NCBI RefSeq assembly: GCF_002078875.1
Contig: NC_034412.1
Location: forward strand, 14,184,876-14,248,875
Direction of reading: 5' to 3'
Length of the DNA: 64,000 nucleotides
Source of the DNA: Numida meleagris
Lineage: Eukaryota > Chordata > Aves > Galliformes > Numididae
Both the position numbers and the translations under genes were made by a program. Positions 13,105 to 25,805 of this stretch are shown here, in pieces; positions within the stretch are counted from its first letter, which is position 1; each line of letters opens with the position of its first letter. Below the pieces are notes generated by a model. It did not search any database, had not been told where the DNA came from, and saw only the letters and a program-made list of their open reading frames with translations.

Positions 13105-15659
13105 AACCTTATTATACAGTTATTTATTAAAAAATGATAATTAACAAGAGGTAGACAAGCTCATTTGTTTAGCAACAGCAATCCTGGTTGAGATACACTG
13201 TTAAAAAGTGCTGAGCGTAAGTACTAGAAAAAAAGTGCTTACACAACAATAATAAAATGTATGATTGTGTATTCTATCACATAGCTTAAAAACTGCAGGT
13301 TAAGCAAATTACCACTGGCACGATGTATTTGTAATTCTGCCGATCACCTAAATGAATGATCAGGTATGAACCTTTCAATTCCAGCAGCATTTCTCTCTAA
13401 ATACCTTGCTATTTAGCAGCCCTAAAGGGAACCAGCACATCAGTAGCGCCTTCTATGCACTGTCGAGTCCCAGCTTGAGCACACCAAACTCTGAGGCCTT
13501 TTGAAATCTTTAAAGACAATCATACATAAGACAGTTCCTATATTGCAGGGCTGGCTAGCTCTACTGCAGCACAAAACAATATTTCAAGCTTTCTGATATA
13601 CATGTGTCACCTCTATGTGACAAATAGCTTATATTAATTAGGCACTAGACTTGGTGAGATTGCTGTTATTAACTGAGAGAAGATGGGTTGAATTTAATTG
13701 TGTGTGACATCAAAGTCAAGTGACTGATATTTCAAGCATCATTTAAAATGTTTGATATTGGAGTCATTGTATTCACATAAAGACTGTCTAAAAATATAAA
13801 GGAGAATGATGAGAGAGGAACTGAAATGCATTCATACTATCCATCTTATAAAGTGAATTTGATGTAATTTTGCTTGTATTTTTGACCTAGTGTTGACAAT
13901 ATTTATTTATTTAGTTGTATAAAATTATTACTTTGAAGAACAGTTTATTTTTCTCAGTACTAATTTTGGAGACAGCTGGGAACGTTTGTATTGGTTCCAG
14001 CATCAATGTTGTCAGAAATGCGGACATAAGGAGGGGAGAACATAAAAGATAAGCTTGCACTGGGATTTGCTTTATAGCCATTAATGAACACTGTTTGGAA
14101 AATGTTTACCTAAGAAAAGCAGACTGCACATTATTTAGACAAACTTCATAACAGCCTGAAAAAAAGAAAAGGAGGAAAGAAAGGAAGTTTTAAATAAAAC
14201 TGCACATGAAAGGATATATTTAGTCAGAGCTCACCATTGTACTGTACTATGTACAAATGGTAACATACTCATCAGTATGTGAGGAATGTTGTTTTAGGCT
14301 TTTCTAATTTAACAAACTGGCCAAGATCCCCTTCAGTTTGCTAGGACAGAATCATATCTGTGATGTAGCACAATAACGTATATGTTTTTTTTGCTAAAAC
14401 TGGGTAAAAAAAAAATTGCCCCAGAGAATACTTATGCATAATACTTCCACATTGTACCAGTCCCTTTCAGTTCCTTCTTTAAAAAAGAAATAAAATAAGC
14501 TACTTGCCATAAATTGCACAAAACAGTCCAACTGAAATCAGCTTAATTAAACCATAATACATTGCAAGTAAATGTGCATCCCCTAAGTATTCCATTGGTA
14601 GAGAAATGTGTAGCGCACAACAGCCAAAAGTTAGCATTACCATTTTCACAAACCCAGAAAGATTATTGCCCAGTTAGGGCAACCTCCCCACTGGTGCCGC
14701 AGGCCCACACACCTTTGGGCAAGGAAGGGGTCCCACTCACCGGAGGTGCCCGTCTCGCTGCAGTCTGGGAGCCAACAAGGCAGCCAGAACAGAACTGCTG
14801 CCTTCCCTGGCATACAGCACAAGCATGTGGCTAAACAGAGAGCCAAACTTAATATGTGTTGGCATTCATTTTTATATATGTACATACAAATTACATTAAT
14901 ATTTTACATACATGCAAAACCACTCATATAATTTCCTTTTATATATACATCCATACATATAATCCGAATGAATGCACCTGTAATCACAAACTGGACCAAG
15001 ACTAAAAGCATACAAGAAGGATATAATCTCTTCAACAGTGGGATTCATTTTTCAGGACTTTGTCATCCCAGAGGCAGCATATTCTTGCCTGACCTGGGAA
15101 ACAGTCTGACCATGTTGTTATCTGGGACAACTGATTTTGAGGGGAGAGCTAATGTGCTCTAAGACAGAATACACAAGCATCAGAGCAGTTGAATAGGAAC
15201 TGGCACCTGCTGGAAGATTCATAGATCAATTCTAGTTTCTGCGAGATGGTGGCTTCTCCAGTTTTCTTCCTGCTCTTCCCAGAAGTGGGCCAAAATCCTC
15301 TCTGAAATTCTCCAAATACTATTGTTCTCAATGGTGTTACAAAGGTGCACCTTTCCTTACTTCTGTATAGGACTGGCATTAGCCTCAAACTTTAACTAAA
15401 CCTCTGCTAAGATAAAAATTAATAATTTCATTATAAAGTTATTCTAAAATAATTTAGTGTGTCAGGCAAGAGTCTATCTTTGGTTATAGTATCAGTTGAA
15501 GTATAATTGACAAAGTAATTCACACCAGGCAAATTTTTCTACATATGTACAGTTCACAGAAAGAACTCAAGATTCCCTGCAACTCATTTGTTATTAGTAG
15601 CTATTTAGAGAATCATTACAGATCTAGAGCACATTGCCAGCTTATTTGAATCTTTCAAC
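13105..15659. other. AT-rich non-coding DNA
   Basis: No gene or known repeat is recognised between the palindromic remnant and the antisense CR1 fragment. A TATATA/ACATAC-rich stretch lies at 14870-14960. Confidence 0.45.
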
Positions 15660-15841
15660 TGACACGCCCAAATCCTTCTCCTCGGAGCTGCTCTCAAGCT
15701 ATTCCCTGCCCAACCCGTATCTGTGCTTGGGATTGACCCAACCCAGGTGCAGGACCTTGCACTTGGCCCTGCTGAACTTCATGAAGTTGGCATAGGCCCA
15801 TCTCTCAAGCCTGTCCAGGTCCCTCTGGATAGCATCCCATT
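15660..15841 (-). mobile_element. CR1 LINE fragment, end of ORF2, antisense
   Basis: The minus strand reads as the terminal part of the CR1 reverse-transcriptase ORF. Landmarks are CCAGAGGGACCTGGACAGGC, a GAAGTTCA...AAGTGCAAGGTCCTGCACCTGGGT block, and GAGCAGC...GAGAAGGA near the far end. These are familiar from avian CR1 copies. The fragment lacks both the rest of ORF2 and the 3' terminal 8-mer repeats, so it is truncated at both ends, and small differences make it non-functional. It supports a bird origin for the window. Confidence 0.93.
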
Positions 15842-16784
15842 CAAGGGAAGCTAATATTAAAGAGTATGAACACAATCAAAGACAGTTTGCTTAAAAGTGC
15901 AAACCTATTTGCAGAGTTTTTGTTTCCTATATCAAGCTTATATTGAAACCGCCATAGTTTGATATTGAATAAAAAATAAGAACTCTTCAGTTTGCAGTAA
16001 AAAATACTTCACTGAACTCATACTTACATTCTGTTAATACTGATATCAGTTACGCTTTCAGAAAAATTATTTCTGGGACATTGGTTATGTGATAAAAATG
16101 TGAGGAGCAAGAATTATCAAAGAAAAATTCAACTGTTATAACCCTGTGCCCCAGTACACACATATATTTAAAAGTAGTTTAAATATGTTATTTGGTTCTG
16201 TAATTAAGACTCCTCAAAAAACTGAGAAGAAAAAAACAAGCAGATATCAATCTAATAATATTCTTCATATGTCTTCAGAAAAGCAGTGACGATCTTAAGG
16301 CAAGGTTTTGAAAAGGGTAGTGCTACTTCTACTTTGAAGTTCAAAAACTGTTATGTATCAAATTTGACTGTGACATAAAAGTCTCCTTTGTAGAACATAA
16401 GCCAAATTTATTCGCACTTTAAACTCTGCTAGTATGTTGTTTGCTGGAATGTGACCTTTGTCGAACTGTTTCTCAAACATCATTCCAGTAGCTGCTTTTT
16501 GGACAACTCCCAGGCAGTCTGCCTACCTGTCTGCTGTACTGCTGCAGTACAGCACTGTGCTCTAGGCGGTATTTTTCTCTTCTGGCAAACACACGTGACT
16601 TTCAATTTTTGCAACCATTTGTAGTCCACTGACAGATTCATCGACCAGGAAAGTTCATGCCTCCACCATGCTGCCCAAATAGGCTCCGTTTGTTTTGTTC
16701 TGTTTTCAGCTGGGCTTCTACCTGACCTCCAATATTGTAGGAATCATTTTACATCTGCAATTAAATGCTGGAGTAGTTATTTGT

Positions 16785-16857
16785 AGCTTGCAATTGTCCC
16801 CATTTAGAAGACTAACAGCCCAATTGCAATGCTTCTAAATGGGTGCAATTGCAAGTT
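16785..16857. repeat. Long imperfect inverted repeat (hairpin)
   Basis: Bases 16785-16810 and 16832-16857 are reverse complements over 26 positions with 3 mismatches, separated by a 21-base loop. The inner 12 bp (CCCATTTAGAAG / CTTCTAAATGGG) are perfect, and the outer part pairs CTTGCAATTG with CAATTGCAAG. Such a structure could be a remnant of a small palindromic DNA transposon (MITE-like) or a transcribed hairpin such as a miRNA precursor. I do not recognise the family. Confidence 0.8.
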
Positions 16858-16864
16858 CAAACTG

Positions 16865-16909
16865 TTGGGCCCACTTGTAATTACGGGCACAAAATTGGGC
16901 TCACTTGTA
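16865..16909. repeat. Direct repeat of 15 bp, 30-bp period
   Basis: TTGGGCCCACTTGTA at 16865-16879 recurs as TTGGGCTCACTTGTA at 16895-16909 with one mismatch. It starts 8 bases after the hairpin at 16785-16857 and may belong to the same old element. Confidence 0.75.
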
Positions 16910-18611
16910 TCAGAGGTTGCTGCAGGAGACCACCAACTAAAGTAATGGTTCTTTCCCTGGTTGCTATTTTGTAGTGGTTTGTTACAGGATGAGAAACAAA
17001 AGGAAAAATCTCTTAGTGGGGCAACAGAAGAAATAAATATCTTTAAAAAAAAAATTTGAGACTACAAAGTGATCAACTGGACACCTGATACAAATGGTCG
17101 TAACTGTCTAACACCCGATCGTCCATTTCACACGCAGTTTTATGAATGAGCTTTGTTCCCTTTCATGGCTTTTCTCTTATCGAGGCAAGCAGCAGTCAGA
17201 GGACTCTGGCCCACGTACCTGACACAAGGACAAACAAGCTGCAGGATGCCTCTGCCATTTTAATCTATCTGTTGCACCAACCACTGTCTTCCTTCTCTCC
17301 ACTTGAAGGAGGCTGATCCAGAAAACACAAGCTAGAAGTTTGTCCTCTCACATGGTCAAACTGCAGCTACAGTATGACTGCTGTCCCAGAAATTGCATCT
17401 CACTCGTCCTAATCCATGTCAGGAGAAATTTGCCACTGTTTTTTCCTCACTGATCACTTCCCCAGGTAAAAGCTCCCTTTTGGTGCCACCATAATCTCTT
17501 GTGCATATTTGACTCTCTGCCCAAAGCATATTGCAGGTCTAATGGTTAGAGCTCAACGTTATAAGCGTGTACACCCAGGTACACACACGTGAGGTGCTTT
17601 ATCAGCCCTTCATTACCGCATTTGAACACTACGGCACAACTGAAACAGCTCTGCTGCATCCACACGAATTACTTCATAACAGTCTACTCAAACCAGCACT
17701 CCTAATCAGCTGCTGAGCATGTCAAACCACTGCTGTTCAGCTCATCTGCTGATGACATGAGACACATCTGGGCAACAGAACAAAGGGAATATTCTAAACA
17801 TGCTTATGCTAAGAGGAGAATTAATATTCATCCCCAAAAGGTGCAACTGCCAGCCCAGAACAGTAAATACAATTGACTACCCTACAGCACTAAAGTCTTG
17901 GGGACCAGATTCTCCTAAATCCATCACAAACTAGATTACATCTAGTGAGGATGTGGCCATTGAATCCAATACTCAGGTAAAACAAAAATATATTTAAATA
18001 CAACAGCATCTTTTTCAGCATCACTTGCACTGCAGAGTGCATCTTTTTGTTTGCGTAGATTCAACAAATGATATTTTAATGTACATACATAATTTATACA
18101 GCAAGCAGTAGACTTGGCTGAATGAATGTCAGCCATTGAAGATCCAACATGGTGCATTTTCACGCTTATTACTTGGTACAATAGCAAAGAAGGAAGCATT
18201 TAACATATTTATGAACTTGAAATCCCTCTCAAGTCCCACAGTATGGGACTATCACAAATGTTATCACATTTTTTCTTCTATATTCATGATAATAAGTTAA
18301 GGACTTATGTATTTTTCAATCTAAAAAAGGTTTACTTACTATCTATGCTATTCTTGGAAAATTCTGAAATTTACCTAGAGAACTTTATTTCTATAACTTG
18401 CCCATAATTCCTGCTTATCTGACATACAGTAGATAAGATGCATTGTGTTTCGCACTCCGATATTCTAATGCATCCAACTAATTTCTGCATATCCTGCTTA
18501 AAATGATAATGACTTGATGAAAAATAATTCCAGTGATTTCATCACCATTTTACCAATGTGTCAATGGTAGAACAAAATTGCCATTGTCCTATTTAAAAAT
18601 AGCCACAGCAC

Positions 18612-18625
18612 TTTTTTTTTTTTTT
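18612..18625. repeat. T14 homopolymer
   Basis: Fourteen consecutive T bases in AT-rich DNA. Confidence 0.93.
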
Positions 18626-19607
18626 AACATCTTCAGTATAAACTTTAAATTGCAAGTGTGCCTGATGATTGGAAAGTAATGGGAATTAAGACTCCATGAT
18701 TCTGTTCTTGGCCCTGCTATTCTTAAGGGATATTTCACTGAGTGCATTAATTAGCTTTTAAGGTTTCCTATTACTGTGGTTGCTCCCATAAGCAAGTCCT
18801 TGATCTTAGACAGCAAGAACAAAATTCATTTCATATCAGCGTAATTGCCTCCAATTATCTAGAGCCACCTAGAATTACCTAGTGACTAGAATCAGATGTG
18901 CTTATTTCTTTCCATCTGCCTTAAATGCGGTTAAGACGCAGGGATTTATGTTCAGAGGAAGACATCTCTGCAGCCGCTCTGTAAAGTTAAACTTCAGAGA
19001 TGAATTACATTCCCATTTCCAGTGCTGAGAGGCCTTTGCCTCCCATTGATTTCAGGAGGAGTCGCCTGTGCTTAACGTCCAAACTAGCGCAGCCCCATTT
19101 GCTGGCCAGCTCCGTGCTCTGCACCTCCCATCGCTCTCATTAGGCACCTGGAATCTGACCTGTACCACAGAGCAATCACTGCTGCTGCAGTTTGCGATGG
19201 CGGCACATCCACCCTGCTGAGATAAAGCACCTGTTTGGACCTCTTTGACTCTGAAGATTCACTGGAGAGGAGAACCCAAGTGTTTCTGGAGAGTGGGGAG
19301 GAAGAAAATCAGCCTTTCAACAGGCCATTGTTAGGTTAGTAGTATAATATAGTCATTTTTTGTCTTTGACAACTGATTTGTGCAAGGTAGAGGCACTATA
19401 GGTGACAGCAGGTTAGTATGTCCTATGTCCCCAACAGTCTACTTGAGGTAGAAAAGATAAACAGAAGAGGTGATGCCCAAAAGCACCTGGTGACAAGGTG
19501 GTCCCTCGCTCCTGGTGGGTGGAAGGTCCCTAAGGCACTTTCAAGCTGGTTTGCTTTGCTTTTTATTTTCCTGATTGTTCAGTAATAAAAAAGGCAAGGA
19601 AAAGGGG

Positions 19608-19623
19608 AAAAAAAAAAAAAAAA
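19608..19623. repeat. A16 homopolymer
   Basis: Sixteen consecutive A bases preceded by a purine-rich stretch (AAGGAAAAGGGG). Confidence 0.93.
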
Positions 19624-20983
19624 GCCTTTAAAGAACTGAGGCTTTGAGCTTTATTTCCATTTCCTGGGCTAGTGAAACCACCCACTAGCTTACATTGCCC
19701 TGAGGCATCATCTTCCCTGAATTCATCCTCACAGGACACCATTGCTTACAGTTTTTCTATTCTATATAAGTTCTTTCAGTGCCCTCATCACTGCAGTAAC
19801 TGAGTGCCTTCCAGTAGTGCATTATGTGATGTGACTAACATCTGTGATAACCAAAGCAGGAGGGAAAAACAGTTAAGAACCCAGTAACTTTCCCCCTACG
19901 TCGCAGTTCACTTTCCAACACTAATAACTTTCTCCCTGTGAATACACAGCTAGATTGTTGTGGTCACGTTTGCAGCAGATCACCAATGTATCATTCTCTC
20001 CAATGCTGAATTTCTCATGTAAATAATACAGCGCAGGGATCATTCTCCTTTATTTCTTTCACTGAAGCGCCAAAGGGTGGGAATTATTCTTAGCGATTCA
20101 TTTGTATTTATCAATTTGACTATATTTAACTATTTTAACGAAATCAGTCACGACCACAAAAACATGGTAGGCGAGTTAGTCTTAACCAGTGGCATTAGGC
20201 ACATGCTTCAGCAAAAAATCTGCATAAGAGACAACATTTAGCGCTCGCTGCTGGTCTTAGGAGAAATTTTTAGTACTAGACTCCGGTACTGAAAGCTTAG
20301 GGTGGAGGTTAAAGGGGCACTGTGTTCCCCAGCAGTGACAACTGAGTATCTCATTGAGAGGGAACACGCATATGGGAACAATATGCCTGCAGATCTTTAA
20401 AAAGTATGCAATTGCTTTGCCAGAGCAATTGATATGTTGGGGAAGAAACATTGCCGGGCAGGTGCTGCTGTGAGATGACCTCACACTCAGGACCAAGAGT
20501 GAAACATGGGGTCAAAGGTCAAGTGTGACTTTGTTAGAACTAAAAAATATGGTCACCTCCCAACTGCTGTACACCTTGCAGCAATCATCACCACAGAATG
20601 TCACTTGGTTTGTGAGTTTAGCCACTGTTTAGTTGCATGAGACAAAGAAATTTCAGTTATCAGTCTTCTGATTGCATTAAACATTTTGTTAAGAAATGCT
20701 GCAATATATACACAAGTTCAAAACAACATTCTTCTTAGGTGTCTTAAGGGTGCTTGTCCAGTGGGATCATGAGAAGAGTGTCACAATAGCAACTAGAAAG
20801 TGATTGTAAATAAACAATTAAAAATTCAAACATCATTTTGGCATTTGTACTCATTCTACACAGACATTGCCCGAGAGACCATTATCCTGCTACTTCAGAG
20901 AAATTCTCCCTGGCTCTAAAAAGCACTAATAGAAAGTGAAGAATTTAGGACTGGAGAATGAGAGCAGAGGAAGATTTTGTACT

Positions 20984-21077
20984 TGGTTTTTTGTTGTTTT
21001 TTTTTTTATTTCCTCCAGGTTCCAGGTTTCAAAACCACAGATTTCAAAACCACCCAGTTACTAATTGACCTAGATTA
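20984..21077 (+). other. Strong splice-acceptor-like tract with short open frame
   Basis: A ~30-base T-rich tract ends TTTCCTCCAG|G at 21018, close to the vertebrate 3' splice-site consensus. The frame starting at 21019 reads VPGFKTTDFKTTQLLIDLD and then stops (TAA). The KTTDFKTT pattern is simply the translation of the 12-bp direct repeat. Most likely an isolated or cryptic acceptor. Confidence 0.12.
21027..21053. repeat. 12-bp direct repeat, 15-bp period
   Basis: TTTCAAAACCAC occurs at 21027-21038 and 21042-21053, separated by AGA. It sits directly after a strong pyrimidine tract with a splice-acceptor-like CAG. Confidence 0.95.
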
Positions 21078-23719
21078 AAACATTACATGGGGAATATTGT
21101 AGAGAAAATTGAGAAGGCTTTACTGATTAAAAATTTCCTTTCTTTTTCTCCTCAACTACTTTTTCTGCTGACATTCCAGAAGATCCCAGAAAGTTTTATG
21201 AAATTTATACAAGCATTCCTGGAAAGATTGCAGAAGATGATTAAGAGCTTTTGCAGTAGAAGCACAATACCACAATTAGGATGGGAAACGGAGAGCCCTA
21301 GACTTGATCTTGCCTCAAGCAACATGTCCAATAGCAATGAATGCAACACGGAAAGAGGGACAGAGCACAGATGTTCAGACCAGAAGACAAGCCAAGACTT
21401 AAAAGATCAACGGCTACAAGACATTTCATAGAAAGCATGCTGTCTCATTGCTCTGTGAGCATTACCATTCAAGACAATGCAGACTCTAATTTAAACAGTC
21501 AGAGGGAAAGATCCTTACGCTAGATGCCAGTTGGCCACGACAACAATTATGCATCGCTGTTCTGGCAGTGTTCACTATGGTAAACTGCACTGTGAAGGCA
21601 ACTATCCCAGAGAATCTGCCACCCCAAAATAAAGAACAAATGAAAGAATTCACCAATAAACTTCCAAGGCCACAAAGCCAGAAGGAGAGTCGAGGAAAAC
21701 TGTAGTAGCATGGTCAAAGGGAAGTGGGAACAGACTGCCACCTCTATGGAGTTTGCCCTGCCACGGCTGCACTCCAGGGGCTCTGCTGTGGCCTCCTGGC
21801 CAAGTCTGGAGTGCTACACGCCACCACTGCCATGCTAACATGTACAAACCAAGGTTGCCTTGTGGGTGGCCAATGGAGAGGTACATGCATACACAGGACA
21901 AAAATATTTGTACGAACATTGGGAAGTACTAGAAAACTCTTGAATTTAGCATTTCCAAACTCAGCCTACAAGATCCCAGCCTAGCATTCTGCTACTGGAA
22001 AGTCACAGGATGTAAGGACGAAGGAGGAGGGATCTCAACCTGATGGCTATCACTTTTATTTCTAATACAACACAAAAAGAGAGGGTAAGATGTTCAGTCA
22101 CACATGCAGATTTTCTCTTATTACTATATCCATTACTGAGATACATAGGATAAAGTAATTGAGCAAGAACATACCTACAACACGAAGCCAAGAGAAGTCA
22201 CTGAGTACGTGACCTATGCTTTAATGGGTGTGACACTAAGGTCAGCAGAATCAGGGGGAAATCTCACACAATTTTTATGGCTGCAGCAGTAAGGTAAACT
22301 CAGTATAATCAATGGTTTAGAGCAATGGCCACGAACTTAGGAAAACTGGCCCATCTCTCTGTAACACATGTGTTTAATCTTATATTTAGTCCACTGCACA
22401 GCAATAAGATTTTCATTTGCCCCATGAGTACTGTGATGTTTTTGTCCATATACCAGTCATATAGCAATTTTATTGAAACACGTCTTTGTAACACTCCTTA
22501 TCACAGTGCAGCCTAGCAGAATGCATTGTGTGCCTCAAATTTTGGTGCATGCAACTCTGGACTTAATATTTAGGGGATATTGCTAGATACAAGCATATCT
22601 AGCAATCAACTGCTTGATGTTTTTGTATGATAGATGTTCCAAAGATGGAAGGATGTTTACAGAAGTGTCAGACAAAGTCTGAACATTTAAAGAGGAACAG
22701 GTCTATCCCTGCATCTCAGGACATAACCAGTTGCTTCATGGAAAAAGCCTCTATATTTGAGTACCTCAGAAGTTTCACCCTACCCATCCCAATATTCATC
22801 CCTACTATAAAGCTCCTCCAGTGAATAAACATGCCACCCATCCAGTGAAAATTTAATCCAAACAAAAACCTTGGTCATAATCACTATCTGAAAGCATATC
22901 TCTTGGTGGTTTCTTTATCCATCTGTCAGTATTAGCAATGGTGCATAATGGCCGAAAGCTGTTTAGTTAAATGAGTATTCTAGCACATTATAAGGTGTGG
23001 GCTATGTACTGGGACTATGCACTTCAGAAAAAAAAAATACATTGCATTCACACTTCTGCTTGCCCTGTGCGTTGTGCTATTATCATCATCTCCAAGTGAA
23101 GATAGCTTGACACCAGCAAATCTGCGTGCAAGTAATTTTCTCATATTAAAATCTCCTGCTTTAGCAACAGAAATCAGACCTTCTGCAAGTTACTGTAATA
23201 TGTTGTGTGGAATCCGTGAGGTGTGACCTAATATCTGTGATACACAACAGTTACCAAGGCTGGCACATCAGCCTGCATGTGCCAGATGATGCTGTACTTC
23301 TCCCAGCTATGCTTTCTTCCAGGATTTCTGCATTAAAGAAGCAGACAAGATAAGCACTGGCCATGGAGTCGGAATACCCTTGAAGGCATTCAGGACAAAT
23401 CCCAGAGTTTATTTCCTGTACTTCCAATCCTCAATGGCATTTCATCTGGTTTCTTTCCACAGTCAGTGCCTCTGTAACACCAACATCATTCCCTCCTGCA
23501 GACCCTTACACCTTTTTGGTTAGCTCAGAGAGTAATGCTGATCTTTCCCCACCTGGGCTGCAGCTATCACGCGGTGCCTGTCATTCCCATACAGATCAAA
23601 AAAGGATTTTGCAGGCTGTTGTCCTTGATCCATGCCTTATATGTCTGTGTTACATAAATGCCTCAGCTGAGAGCTGCCCACTTAAAAGACACCATCATAA
23701 TCAACCCAAAAGCTCCAGG

Positions 23720-23743
23720 GACAAGTGGGGAGACAAGTGGGGC
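23720..23743. repeat. 12-bp tandem duplication, one mismatch
   Basis: GACAAGTGGGGA is followed directly by GACAAGTGGGGC. Confidence 0.93.
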
Positions 23744-24818
23744 ACTGCTCAGTCACGCCTCCAAGACAGAGTCCCAGTTACCATGCCATCAGCAATGCTT
23801 CCTGCAGCACCTGGCACTTTTGCTAGAGATTACCTACCCAAATAGTGACCTAATCCAACTCTGCATAACTCACAAGCCGACAAGACAGTACTGTATGTGC
23901 AAACATACGGGTTTCTTCTTCCAAGGGAATTCAACATGGTTAACAAATTCTACACTCCAGGTACTCTTCATCCTACAGCTGCAACTGCTAGCACTTTTAT
24001 AAAGCTGTCTTAATTACCAGTGACCCTGTGCTCTTCAAATGCATCAGCAGTACAAGGGATGATTCAGGATGACAGGGTCACAAGCAGTGGGAAAGAATGT
24101 CTGATCCATGCCTCGTTTACATACATCTCTAGCTCGTAGTCTGTTTCCCCTAGATTTAAAATAAATCTCAATGTGAAAAATGTTGTTTTGATAGAATTTA
24201 AGGAGGCTTGGGTCTATCACTCTTTTATTAAAGTTTTGGCAGGATCAGATCTGTATAAGACATAAGCACCAGAACAGAGTATGTAAAATCAAGGATTTGT
24301 GACTCCCAGAGGCTGGTAGGTTGGTCTTCTGCAGAACTCTGCTCTGCAAGGAGGCTGAACAGCACAAACCAGGTAGGGAAGTGCTACCTCTGTTCTGTGC
24401 GTGGGGAACCTTAGAAAGGGAAGGTTTTTCAGCTTCAGTGTAAAGTTAACTAATGCCTCTAATTTGTCTTTTTAGATTTCATCTAGATTGGAAAAAATGT
24501 TCCTAACATCATGTTAAAAGCTGATAAAGACAGATGAGAACTGTGAGCTGACACAAAAATCCAGTGTCCCAATTCTTCATTGCTAGAAATCTCAATGATC
24601 TCTAGAAGACTCCTCCTATCACTGAGAACTTGTATATGATGGCAACACTTTCGGAAGAGTCAAGACTACAACTACTTAGACAAGTGCTTTTCTCTCCCCA
24701 CCCAGTCCACCACCAGTCATGCCCTATTCAACAAATAAACAAGCTGGAGTTATTACATACTACTTTTACCGCAGTCAATAATTTAGAAATTATTTACTGT
24801 GTACACAGTCACTTTGCT

Positions 24819-24836
24819 AAAAAAAAAAAAAAAAAA
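24819..24836. repeat. A18 homopolymer
   Basis: Eighteen consecutive A bases; no retroposon body is visible upstream. Confidence 0.93.
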
Positions 24837-25012
24837 GCTTCTATACAACATGTGAAATAATCTAATTACTCCAAAACCAAGATGCCTGAGACATCTACCG
24901 TGTATCTCCAAAACGTGATCTTGTACCCTCCTCTGTTCTTAGAGTCCAAGTTTCATGAAATTCAGAACATTTTAAAATAAAATGTAAGAAAATAGTTCAA
25001 TCTTGTTTTTTA

Positions 25013-25054
25013 ATTCATAAATCTAAATTTATTCCTAACTAAATTCATAAATCT
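25013..25054. repeat. 12-bp direct repeat, 30-bp period
   Basis: ATTCATAAATCT occurs at 25013-25024 and 25043-25054 in a very AT-rich stretch. Confidence 0.85.
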
Positions 25055-25528
25055 TAAATCATAATTTTTTTACTTAAACAGAGATAATCCTTAGCATGCC
25101 TCTCTTTATAGTGACATAACTTAAGTCAAATAAATTCTCTAAAGAAACAGGAAAAGATGACAGACTTTCTCCTCCTGTGTAAAGATAAGAAGTCTGAAGG
25201 AACTTACCAGAGAAGTTAAAGTGATTCTGCCATTGATCATATGAAGTTAATTACAGAAGAAAAGCTAGAGGCCCCAGTCCTACAAGGACTTAAATGTCTG
25301 CTCAACCATGTTGCCATATACAGTCAACTAAATCAACAGCCACGGACACATAGAGAAAAAACTTAAATTTTTGAGAAAATTTGTCCTTTGTCAGTGTTGT
25401 TTTTATCCAATTTTTGCAGACTGCTTAGACAACCAAGGGAAAGAAAGTATTAAAAATTAGCTGTAAAACCACCAAAATATAAAAAATAGAGGGAAACACC
25501 AAGTATGCACAGTACTTATGTAACTTAC

Positions 25529-25805
25529 TTCTTTTCTAACTCTTTTTAGAGCTACCTGAATTTCAAGCGCATTTTGCTCCTCTGTCTTCATAACCTCATC
25601 TAAGCTCTTATTTAAAGCTATTAGGTGGCCACTGAAAGCACTGAGGGTTTTTGATAACAGCACCAGGTGCAAGAATGACATCAGAGCAACCTGTTTGCTG
25701 TGATAAGAATCCAGTCTTTTCCAAAGCTTTCTGTCAGTCACTTATTTCTTCACCCACTGTGACAACGGGATTCTTTTTTGTAGCACCCAATTTCTGTAAC
25801 ATCAT
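25529..25805 (-). other. Coding-like segment in two offset frames (possible exon or exon relic)
   Basis: On the minus strand, a first frame starts at ATG 25805 and encodes 23 residues ending TVGEEISD before a TGA at 25734-25736. A second frame, offset by one base, is open from about 25741. It runs through RKLWKRLDSYHSKQ and a Leu-rich stretch to an acidic/basic helix (ALEIQVALKRVRKE), and stops exactly at a consensus donor GTAAGT (intron from 25528). The composition, rich in Lys, Glu and Leu and coiled-coil-like, is more protein-like than other short frames here. Possible acceptors are ACAG before 25730 or TTACAG before 25794, both with weak pyrimidine tracts. I do not recognise the protein. 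It could be a real exon of about 200 bp, a decayed exon with a frameshift, or chance. Confidence 0.2.

Larger units (their letters stand above)
16910..20980. other. Non-coding DNA
   Basis: No supported gene. At 19033-19075 a CCTCCCATTGATTTCAGGAGG stretch resembles the imperfect palindromic core of old repeats common in sauropsids. The 19.05-19.25 kb part is locally GC-richer. Confidence 0.45.
21100..25500. other. Non-coding DNA
   Basis: Several 60-115 codon frames occur on both strands around 21.1-21.9 and 23.5-24.0 kb, but they overlap one another and show no known motifs. Only minor tandem repeats are supported. Confidence 0.45.

Noticed and set aside
21087..21431. 114-codon plus-strand frame
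   Set aside because: An antisense frame of similar quality overlaps it, and no motif or conserved composition is visible.
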